55,960 nt of DNA from the NCBI RefSeq assembly GCF_000236035.1, contig NZ_JH393258.1, forward strand, positions 1,075,608-1,131,567, read 5' to 3'. Below the pieces are notes generated by a model. That model had not been told where the DNA came from. It saw only the letters and a program-made list of their open reading frames with translations, and did no database searches. The stretch comes from Vreelandella boliviensis LC1 (lineage in GTDB: Bacteria; Pseudomonadota; Gammaproteobacteria; Pseudomonadales; Halomonadaceae). The position numbers and the translations under genes are program-made. Positions 35,473 through 41,921 of the stretch are shown here, one piece after another (position 1 is the stretch's first letter; each line of letters opens with the position of its first letter).

Positions 35473-36456
35473 TTAGCGATATTGCTGCCCCGGTTGATCA
35501 GGGCTATGAGCCAAGAAATCTGGCCGTTGTTTAGCTGCCGCATAAGGTTCTTGGCAACGATTATCCTGACGGTTAAATACGAAAAATACGTTGCTACGCG
35601 GGTCAGGCGAAAGGTTGGCGTTCGAGGCATGCAGCGTATTGCAATCGAACAACAGCAGACCACCCGCCTTGCCTTTGGGTGCTTCAATACCGTGTTCATC
35701 CACTAGCTCGGCCAGCGCCTCTGGGCTGGGCACGCCCACTTTCTGCGCCTTCAACGAGCTTTTATGGTTATCTTTCGGCGTTTCACCCAGGCAAGGCACA
35801 AATTTTTTGTGCGAGCCAGGAATCAACATTAATGGGCCGTTGAACTCGTGGTTCTCGGTTAAGATCAGCGATGCGCTAACCGCATGCATTGCGGGCATGC
35901 CGTCTTCCGTGTGCCACGTCTCAAAATCGGAGTGCCAGTTAAAGCCTTGACCTTCAAACCCAGGCTTATAGTTAATCCGCGACTGATGCACGTAAGGGTC
36001 ATCACCTATGATTTGACGAGCAGCGCCCGCTACGCGCTCATCGCTGGCCAGTTTCCCCAAGCGCTCAGATAGGAAGTGCACCGCAAATAACGAGCGTATT
36101 TCCTGGCTCCCTGGTTCTGTGACGCTGATATCTTTATTGAGATATTCATCGTTGCTCATCAGCGCCTTCATTTCATGACGTAGCTCATCAAGCTCTGTGC
36201 CTTCAATGACGTTGGGAATAAACAGAAACCCTTTTCGCTCAAACTCATCAAGCTGCGCCTGGCTTAAGGGGCCGGAAAGCTGGCGTCCCTTGACGACCGC
36301 ATCTTGGCGTGACAGCCAGGTTTTCTCAGGAGTATTGGTTAAGCGCGACGGGTAGGAATCCTGTACCTGTGTGCGCTGAATATTAGGTGCATCGGCCATT
36401 TCGCTATATTGCTTATGGGCGGCTACAGAATTTAGCGGGGTGCTTTTGACTGTCAT
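35473..36456 (-). CDS. ectD: Ectoine hydroxylase
   Basis: The 327-residue Fe(II)/2-oxoglutarate dioxygenase converts the compatible solute ectoine to 5-hydroxyectoine. It carries the EctD signature NWHSDFETWHTEDGMP with iron ligands H175 and D177, third ligand H276 in CNTLHASNAN, and a 2-oxoglutarate arginine in DPRSN. The extended N-terminus and total length match Halomonas elongata EctD (332 residues). No ectABC genes are nearby, which is also the arrangement in Halomonas. The ATG at 36456 follows AAGGAGT. The protein marks the host as a halophile. Confidence 0.95.
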   Translation of the reverse strand: MTVKSTPLNSVAAHKQYSEMADAPNIQRTQVQDSYPSRLTNTPEKTWLSRQDAVVKGRQLSGPLSQAQLDEFERKGFLFIPNVIEGTELDELRHEMKALMSNDEYLNKDISVTEPGSQEIRSLFAVHFLSERLGKLASDERVAGAARQIIGDDPYVHQSRINYKPGFEGQGFNWHSDFETWHTEDGMPAMHAVSASLILTENHEFNGPLMLIPGSHKKFVPCLGETPKDNHKSSLKAQKVGVPSPEALAELVDEHGIEAPKGKAGGLLLFDCNTLHASNANLSPDPRSNVFFVFNRQDNRCQEPYAAAKQRPDFLAHSPDQPGQQYR

Positions 36457-36706
36457 CTAATCCACTCCTTGTATGATTAGGTTTCAGGTCGAAAATATTG
36501 CACGTATAAATAATAGAGTACGATTAAAACATCGTGCAGGGAGTAGACTAGACCACTAAAATTTCCCCGCAAGACATGATTAGCCATTTGATGGCGTAGG
36601 TTACGTGAAAAAAATTGAAAGGTGGCTCCCATAACTTGGGTTAACTAAAACCTAACTAATTGATTAACTAGTTAATTTACCATCTAAAAACCCGCCTACG
36701 AAAAAA

Positions 36707-37516
36707 TCAAACCTGTATCAAATGCCCATAAATTAAGTTTTCATTAAATCCTGTATATTCGGCCAACAGCTCTGGCTGTAACAAATTAATTGAACTTCTA
36801 GTCTTTCGAATCATTTTTTTTTGCTCTAATGAGGTCATACACCGGCTGACATGCACGCTAGTAATACCCAATAACTCACCCACTATCTCTTGTTTAATTG
36901 GGAGTGAGAATACATTCGAGTCAATCATGTTTTTGAAATTATACCTTGCATACACTTCAAGCAAAAAATGTGCAACTCTCTCTTCTGCTTTATGATGTGT
37001 ACAGCTTCTTAACCTTTCGATGGTGATATTATCATTAACCAAAATATAAGAAACCACCGCTCTTTTTATATCCGCATATTTTTCACATAAATCATGTAAA
37101 CTTACAACCGAGACTCTATCTAGCTGACAATCTTGCAATGCCAATATAGCCATATTATGATTATCGAAAAAGCTTTCTCTAATGCCGACGATATCGCCAG
37201 GCATATATACATTACAAATACTTTTTCCTCTGCTTTTAACCGAATGGCACAAGCTTACCCAGCCTTTTCTAACCACTAATATTTCCGATCTTTCTTGATA
37301 TAAAGAATATAACTTTCTATTTTTTTTCAAAACTACGCTTTGAAGCTTAATATCCAACAATCGCTCCAATGCCTCTGATTTAAGATTACAATAACGACTT
37401 AAAATATTACCTAAGGTTATAAGCTGGGATAACTCAACATTCACTTCAGACACCTGGGCGTAACGACCTTTCCTTCTTGGAGTTTCGCTTTCTATATCAG
37501 CCACATAATTTGTCAT
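36707..37516 (-). CDS. Crp/Fnr family transcriptional regulator, AT-rich gene
   Basis: The 269-residue protein has a cyclic-nucleotide-binding-like beta-barrel (about residues 35-150, with YMPGDIVGIRE at 104-114) and a C-terminal winged helix-turn-helix (about 206-247, with LPIKQEIVGELLGITSVHVS). The N-terminal Fnr cysteine cluster is absent, and the cAMP-binding arginine-serine pair is not evident, so its signal is unknown. The gene is clearly richer in A+T than its neighbours, with many AAA/AAT/ATA codons, which suggests acquisition from elsewhere. It precedes no operon; the Mn catalase lies 422 bp upstream on the same strand. Regulation of that gene is possible but not shown. Confidence 0.8.
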   Translation of the reverse strand: MTNYVADIESETPRRKGRYAQVSEVNVELSQLITLGNILSRYCNLKSEALERLLDIKLQSVVLKKNRKLYSLYQERSEILVVRKGWVSLCHSVKSRGKSICNVYMPGDIVGIRESFFDNHNMAILALQDCQLDRVSVVSLHDLCEKYADIKRAVVSYILVNDNITIERLRSCTHHKAEERVAHFLLEVYARYNFKNMIDSNVFSLPIKQEIVGELLGITSVHVSRCMTSLEQKKMIRKTRSSINLLQPELLAEYTGFNENLIYGHLIQV

Positions 37517-37683
37517 TTCTACATTCCTTGTAGCTAAAGAAAAACCGTAAACCTAACTATTAATGTACAATAAAGCCAAGTTTCAGCACTCATATTAGCA
37601 GGGAATATAGTCAACATTTAGAAATACTACAAGTTCAATCTTTTCACGCACTTTAAAAATCGCCAAGAATTAAACCAATACTC

Positions 37684-37731
37684 TATTGGCAGTCAGCCAG
37701 GACTCAACCCTCACACTGCCAATAAGTTGGC
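37684..37731. repeat. Overlapping inverted repeats, mutually exclusive stems
   Basis: TATTGGCAGT (37684-37693) pairs perfectly with ACTGCCAATA (37715-37724). GCCAA (37718-37722) can instead pair with TTGGC (37727-37731). The two pairings compete for the same bases. Confidence 0.5.
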
Positions 37732-37772
37732 ATCATAAAAAAGCAATAGCCAGAAAAATAGCTCAATAAGAT

Positions 37773-37801
37773 AAAATAAAAACCCTGGCAATAGGCCAGG
37801 G
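37773..37801 (-). terminator. Terminator of the Mn catalase gene
   Basis: On the minus strand CCCTGGC and GCCAGGG form a 7-bp stem with a 5-base loop, followed by a T-rich tract. It lies 138 bp after the catalase stop. Confidence 0.75.
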
Positions 37802-37938
37802 CGAAAGATTCACTGTATAGAAAAAATTAAAAAACATAAAACTTACTAAAACAATTGAACACCATTTCATTTTAGAAACTCTTACACGTCTAGCGTGAAA
37901 AATGAGCCTTTAAGAAACATTTTAAGTTTAATATGGAC

Positions 37939-38763
37939 CTACATTTGCTCCTTCTGAGCTCCTGAGTTTGGCGGAGCTTTACCTAATGTAGGTTCCTGAC
38001 CTTCAGGTGAAGGTTGATCCATTACTGAATAATTGCTCTTTCCGTCAAGTGATGGGCCTTCCGCCCAACGGCCTTTCGGGGCTTCTTTATCAAGCAGGGT
38101 ATTCAAGTAATAGTAAGAGTGCTGCATTGCCTCATGATCTTCTGGGGTTGAATTCGGAATGGGAAGCTGCGCTTGCATGCCACCCAGCTCTTCTATAACG
38201 GCCAACCATTGCTGTTGATGGTAGGTATCTCGTGCGATCAGAAACGACAAGAAATCTTTCATGCCATGATCGTCAGTCCAGTTATATAGGCGTGATGCTA
38301 GCACCCTGCCCCCCGCTTCAGCAGCCACGTTAGCGAGCATGTCGGCACCAATGTTACCGGTGGCATAGACATGGCTCATATCAAATGGGACACCATTCGC
38401 ATTAACCGGCATCGCCGAAAGGCCAGAGGATAATAAGTGACGGGGGTTGGCACCGCCCAGTATGGCATTCATAACTGGATCTTTTGCGGTCTCTTCTTGG
38501 TATGAGAGGGGCGCTCCTTCAAGGTTAAGCGCGACCGCATGACCGAGCATTTCGATATGCGATAGCTCTTCCGTCGCAGTCGACATCAGCATATCGCGGA
38601 TACGGTCATCGCCTCGGGCGCCCATCGCTTGGAAGAAATACTGCATTGCAACGCGAATTTCACCTTCAATCCCACCTATCGCCTGCTGAAGCAGCATGGC
38701 AAACTGGGGATTAGGCTTATCGACTTTTACCGGATACTGCAGTTTTGCCGAATGATGAAACAT
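37939..38763 (-). CDS. Manganese catalase
   Basis: The 274-residue non-haem catalase breaks down H2O2 with a di-manganese centre. The ferritin-like four-helix bundle ligands fall where expected: E35 (GIEGEI), E66 and H69 (TEELSHIEMLG), E149 (AAEAGGRVLASRLY) and H182 (RDTYHQQQW). The C-terminal 40 residues are a polar Pro/Gly/Gln-rich tail. The ATG at 38763 follows AAGGAGA. Composition is closer to the genome than the adjacent regulator gene but both flanks are AT-rich. Mn catalase may complement Dps in peroxide defence. Confidence 0.92.
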   Translation of the reverse strand: MFHHSAKLQYPVKVDKPNPQFAMLLQQAIGGIEGEIRVAMQYFFQAMGARGDDRIRDMLMSTATEELSHIEMLGHAVALNLEGAPLSYQEETAKDPVMNAILGGANPRHLLSSGLSAMPVNANGVPFDMSHVYATGNIGADMLANVAAEAGGRVLASRLYNWTDDHGMKDFLSFLIARDTYHQQQWLAVIEELGGMQAQLPIPNSTPEDHEAMQHSYYYLNTLLDKEAPKGRWAEGPSLDGKSNYSVMDQPSPEGQEPTLGKAPPNSGAQKEQM

Positions 38764-39169
38764 TTTAAATTCTCCTTAGCGAGCTACCAGAGAGTCCTTC
38801 CACTGGCAGATATTCCATGGTCATCTTTAAGTTTATTAATGGTTTAAAACCACTAAATTCATCACACTTAGATAAATCACCATATAGATCGAACACTAAT
38901 TAGCATAGCTGACGCCCGCTTTCTATCAAGCCAGCGGAGGCATAAAATAAAATATTTAACTTAGATTAAAATAGTGAAAACGAATTTAATTTAAAAGCAA
39001 TGAGGTAATTTACCGAAGGATATTATATATGACTGTATTTTTATTCATTAGATTATTACGGAAAAAACTATTGTTAGCATCTTAGAAAGGAGCTATCGAT
39101 CTGATTCGTAGCAATATTCATATGCTTTATATCATTTAAACTTTCTTCAATCTTATAAGGAATAGAAAC
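38764..39169. other. AT-rich intergenic region with the Mn catalase promoter
   Basis: No convincing gene. A 13-bp palindrome (38840-38852) and a TGTGA half-site lie before the catalase gene. A tiny frame of 18 codons (39029-39085, MTVFLFIRLLRKKLLLAS) has GAAGGA eight bases before its ATG, but its size leaves it unproved. Confidence 0.5.
38840..38852. promoter_or_regulatory. 13-bp palindrome upstream of Mn catalase, candidate operator
   Basis: TGGTTT-A-AAACCA is a perfect inverted repeat 77-89 bp before the catalase start. TGTGA on the minus strand (38862-38866) is a half-site of Crp type 10 bp further upstream, which may be relevant because a Crp/Fnr regulator is the next gene. Confidence 0.35.
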
Positions 39170-39628
39170 TTGAAACGGCTGCTAGCGATATGTGTATTTA
39201 TCGGTACTCTATTAATAACCACTGGCTACACCTTGGCAGCAATGGATTTCCAAAAGTCCGCTGCATCCCCGGATGAGCCGTTAATCAATACTTACTGGCA
39301 GCTGGCGTGGCTTGATGGCGCGCTGGTCGTCACTCATGAGAACTTTCGTGAAGCTCACTTAGTTCTTCATCAAGATACTTTGCGCTTAGCAGGTGCTACC
39401 GGCTGCAATACCCTTATGGGCAGCTACCGCGTGGAAAACAAGCGCATAACGTTTGGGCAAGTCGCCAGTACTAAAATGGCCTGCCCAACGGCCCAAATGA
39501 AAACAGAGCGAGATTTTCTAGCCGCACTCAAGCAGGTAACAGTATGGAGCGTGGATGGCGCGACGCTTGTATTATCGGGGGAGAATAATAAAACTCTGGT
39601 AGTCTTCGAGGCAGTGCATCTTTATTAA
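39170..39628 (+). CDS. META domain protein (HslJ-like), secreted
   Basis: The 152-residue protein has an N-terminal signal or anchor helix (RLLAICVFIGTLLITTGYTLA) and a META/HslJ domain: TYWQLAWLDG, then the signature GATGCNTLMGSYRVENKRI and VASTKMACP, and a closing LSGENNKTLVVFEA. META proteins such as HslJ are linked to heat or drug stress; the mechanism is unknown. The start is a TTG at 39170, nine bases after AAGG; no ATG gives a signal peptide. It is the only plus-strand gene between the Mn catalase and the tRNA operon. Confidence 0.8.
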   Translation: MKRLLAICVFIGTLLITTGYTLAAMDFQKSAASPDEPLINTYWQLAWLDGALVVTHENFREAHLVLHQDTLRLAGATGCNTLMGSYRVENKRITFGQVASTKMACPTAQMKTERDFLAALKQVTVWSVDGATLVLSGENNKTLVVFEAVHLY

Positions 39629-39719
39629 TAACTTGGCTAGGAAACGTTAACTTTGGGGTTATAAAGATTTGCTGATTAACTGAAGGATATTGAGAAGTAG
39701 CAAGTCTGCTGAATAACAC

Positions 39720-39758
39720 GTTATCCACAACCCCATCTAAATAGTAGATGTGGATAAC
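39720..39758. promoter_or_regulatory. Two inverted perfect DnaA boxes
   Basis: TTATCCACA (39721-39729) and its inverse TGTGGATAA (39749-39757) are both exact strong DnaA boxes, facing each other 19 bp apart. The arms extend to 10 bp (GTTATCCACA/TGTGGATAAC). An inner CATCTA/TAGATG repeat also allows a hairpin. It lies between the META gene and the tRNA operon terminator. Confidence 0.6.
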
Positions 39759-39786
39759 ACTATTACTGGATAGGTATTTCAGATAC

Positions 39787-39813
39787 GAAAAAGCCGCCCC
39801 TGAGGACGGCTTA
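39787..39813 (-). terminator. Terminator of the tRNA operon
   Basis: On the minus strand AAGCCG and CGGCTT form the stem base, with further G-C and G-T pairing inside, followed by TTTTTC. It lies about 40 bp after tRNA-Thr. Confidence 0.75.
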
Positions 39814-39852
39814 ATCTAATTCTCTAACATGTTGCTTTTAACCACTTTTTAG

Positions 39853-39928
<76 letters not shown>

Positions 39929-40000
39929 GCTACACGTTTTCTTGAGAACATGATTGCGTTGCTGTTAGGCTTTGCAATCAACAAGAAATCTTGTTGGCAA

Positions 40001-40075
40001 TGGCTGGGGTACCAGGATTCGAACCTGGGAATGCCGCTACCAAAAAGCGGTGCCTTACCACTTGGCGATACCCCA
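40001..40075 (-). tRNA. tRNA-Gln (anticodon TTG)
   Basis: The 75-nt gene has acceptor stem TGGGGTA/TACCCCA, anticodon stem CCGCT/AGCGG enclosing loop TTTTGGT (anticodon TTG), T-arm GGTTCGAATCC and an encoded CCA. It lies between the Phe and Thr tRNA genes. Confidence 0.95.
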
Positions 40076-40081
40076 GCAGTG

Positions 40082-40157
40082 TGGTGGCCAGAGACGGAAT
40101 CGAACCGCCGACACGGGGATTTTCAATCCCCTGCTCTACCAACTGAGCTATCTGGCC
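40082..40157 (-). tRNA. tRNA-Phe (anticodon GAA)
   Basis: The 76-nt gene has acceptor stem GGCCAGA/TCTGGCC, anticodon stem GGGGA/TCCCC with loop TTGAAAA (GAA), T-arm GGTTCGATTCC and an encoded CCA. It is the first gene of the operon, only 6 bp before tRNA-Gln. Confidence 0.95.
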
Positions 40158-40173
40158 GCTGCCAACGGTGCGT

Positions 40174-40202
40174 ATTAAACTAAAAACGCCGCTTTTCGTC
40201 AA
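40174..40202 (-). promoter_or_regulatory. Promoter of the tRNA Phe-Gln-Thr operon
   Basis: On the minus strand TTGACG (-35, 40197-40202) and TTTAAT (-10, 40174-40179) are separated by exactly 17 bp and followed by a GC-rich discriminator, as in stringently controlled stable-RNA promoters. Confidence 0.7.
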
Positions 40203-40372
40203 CACCTTTGTGAAACTTTCTTTCGATACCGATGCTTAGGGGGCTTTTTTCCTGCGCCATCTCTGGATCGGCCTTCTATACCCCCATACCTAGAACCACT
40301 AATGACAAGCCAGTGGCTCGATCAAACCACCCTATACTCAGAACGGGCAGCCGCTCTCGTTATGCTGGCTAT

Positions 40373-40648
40373 TCATGCCTGCGTAGTCGGCACATAGCCT
40401 TCGGCTTGGTCGGTTTCCTGGTTATCAAGGAATCGCTGCATCTGCTCCATGAGGTACGCGCGAGATTCAGGGTCGAGCATGTTGAGGTGCTTCTCATTTA
40501 TCAGGCGGGTTTGCAGCGCCTGCCAAGCTTCCCAGGCGGGTTTGGAAACGGTGGCCTGAATCTCCTGGCCCTGCTTACCCGGCAAGGGCGGGAATGACAG
40601 CGCTTCTAGCTCTTTTTGGTACTTGCGGCAAAAAACGGTATTGCTCAT
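40373..40648 (-). CDS. yggX: Oxidative damage protection protein YggX
   Basis: The 91-residue protein is a full YggX, a small cytosolic protein that protects iron-sulfur clusters and assists iron trafficking. It starts with MSNTVFCRKYQKELEAL (conserved Cys7), and continues with LPGKQGQEI, VSKPAWEAWQALQTRLINEK and LNMLDPESRAYLMEQM. I chose the ATG at 40648 with GGAG upstream; an ATG 27 bp earlier adds a non-conserved extension. It follows mutY by 59 bp, the usual mutY-yggX operon; MutY itself contains a 4Fe-4S cluster. Confidence 0.93.
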   Translation of the reverse strand: MSNTVFCRKYQKELEALSFPPLPGKQGQEIQATVSKPAWEAWQALQTRLINEKHLNMLDPESRAYLMEQMQRFLDNQETDQAEGYVPTTQA

Positions 40649-40707
40649 AACGTGCTCCTGGTTCTGCGACTTCATTCAATGATCTCACCCAATCAGCTAG
40701 AAAACGC

Positions 40708-41802
40708 TTAAGCGTGGCCTGGCGTTGGATTGAGGCTAAAGGGCGTTAGCTGGCTGAGCAATGCCTTAACGGGGGCGGCAAGGCCCAGCGCGGGCGGATG
40801 ATTAACGTCGTACCATACGCCGCTTTCGCGAACACCGCCCAGCCTATCGCAGCTCACCGGCTGCGGGGTAATCTCCAGGCGAAAATGGCTAAAGGTGTGA
40901 TAAAAACTAGGCGATGTAGTCTCACGCTTTGGATTAACAGCGTTGTCTTCAAGCCAGTCATTGAGTTCACTGTGCTTCTCAAACTGCGGCAGGCTCCATA
41001 ACCCGCCCCATAAGCCGCTAGGCGGACGCTGTTCCAGCCATACCCGGCCCTCCTGATCGCGCAGCATCAGCATAATCGTTTGCCGGGTGGGCAGCGCCTT
41101 TTTGGGCTTGGATTCTGGGTAGCGCTTTGGCTCACCTTGGGCGTAGGCCAAACAGACATCGTTAAACGGACAGCTCAGGCAGTCCGGCTTGCTGCGTTTA
41201 CATAGCGTGGCGCCAAAATCCATCATCGCCTGGGTGTAATCCGCTAGGCGCTCGGCTGGAGTATAGTACTCTGCCAGCGCCCATAGTTTTCTCTCCACAT
41301 CTGGCTTACCGGGCCAGCCGAGCAGCGCATGTAGACGAGTGAGCGAGCGCTTTACATTGCCATCTAAAATAGCGGCCCGCTGCCCCGTGCTTTGCGCAAT
41401 GATAGCGCCAGCGGTGGAGCGGCCAATACCGGGCAAAGCCACTAACGCGTCGATACTTTCCGTCGGCAGCTCGCCATTGTGCTCCGCCAACGCAACCTGG
41501 GCAGCTTTGTGCATGTTGCGTGCTCGGGCATAGTAGCCAAGGCCCGTCCAGAGGTGCAACACCTCATCCTGTGGCGCTTTGGCGAGGCTTTCCAGGGTAG
41601 GAAAGCGCAACATAAAACGTTCAAAATAGCCTATAACGGTGGCAACCTGGGTTTGCTGCAGCATGATTTCCGACACCCACACGCGGTAGGCGCTACGCGG
41701 TGACTGCCACGGCAAGTCGTGACGGCCGTCGCGGTCGAACCAGGCCAGTAGGCGCTTTTGGAATTCGCTTGCCGCCAGCCGCGGCGTGGGCATATCTGCC
41801 AT
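40708..41802 (-). CDS. mutY: A/G-specific adenine DNA glycosylase
   Basis: The 364-residue repair enzyme removes adenine mispaired with 8-oxoguanine. It contains EIMLQQTQVATVIGYF with the catalytic-acid region near residue 50, the helix-hairpin-helix LPGIGRSTAGAIIAQS, the nearby catalytic Asp region AILDGNVKR, and the iron-sulfur loop C-x6-C-x2-C-x5-C in CKRSKPDCLSCPFNDVC. The C-terminal NUDIX-like part (GLWGGLWSLPQF) recognises 8-oxoG. The ATG at 41802 follows AAGGAG. It is followed by yggX. Confidence 0.94.
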   Translation of the reverse strand: MADMPTPRLAASEFQKRLLAWFDRDGRHDLPWQSPRSAYRVWVSEIMLQQTQVATVIGYFERFMLRFPTLESLAKAPQDEVLHLWTGLGYYARARNMHKAAQVALAEHNGELPTESIDALVALPGIGRSTAGAIIAQSTGQRAAILDGNVKRSLTRLHALLGWPGKPDVERKLWALAEYYTPAERLADYTQAMMDFGATLCKRSKPDCLSCPFNDVCLAYAQGEPKRYPESKPKKALPTRQTIMLMLRDQEGRVWLEQRPPSGLWGGLWSLPQFEKHSELNDWLEDNAVNPKRETTSPSFYHTFSHFRLEITPQPVSCDRLGGVRESGVWYDVNHPPALGLAAPVKALLSQLTPFSLNPTPGHA

Positions 41803-41843
41803 GCACGCTCCTTAAACAGAAATGGATATACAACGGTGCCAAT

Positions 41844-41872
41844 AAAAAAAGCGCCGGCGTTTAGGCCGGCGC
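41844..41872 (-). terminator. Terminator after the AsmA gene
   Basis: GCGCCGGC and GCCGGCGC form a perfect 8-bp stem with a 6-base loop; on the minus strand seven T residues follow. It separates the AsmA-PanZ-like unit from mutY. Confidence 0.88.
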
Positions 41873-41921
41873 AGCACTTACTGTTTCGATTAATGCGTCA
41901 CTTCATATCCTGCATCGATGC

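Larger units (their letters stand above)
37517..37938. other. AT-rich intergenic region between Mn catalase and the Crp/Fnr gene
   Basis: No gene is visible. It holds the terminator of the catalase gene (37773-37801) and, closer to the regulator, two overlapping inverted repeats (37684-37731) that can form alternative stems. The regulator promoter should lie here too. Confidence 0.55.

Noticed and set aside
35473..36456. ectD as a sign of horizontal transfer because ectABC is absent nearby
   Set aside because: Separate ectD and ectABC loci are usual in Halomonas, and the gene composition matches the genome.
37886..37900. Small CACG/CGTG hairpin after the Mn catalase gene as its terminator
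   Set aside because: The T-run lies on the wrong side for the minus strand; the hairpin at 37773-37801 fits better.
40232..40597. Plus-strand frame opposite yggX
   Set aside because: YggX on the minus strand is an unmistakable conserved protein; the plus frame is its shadow.
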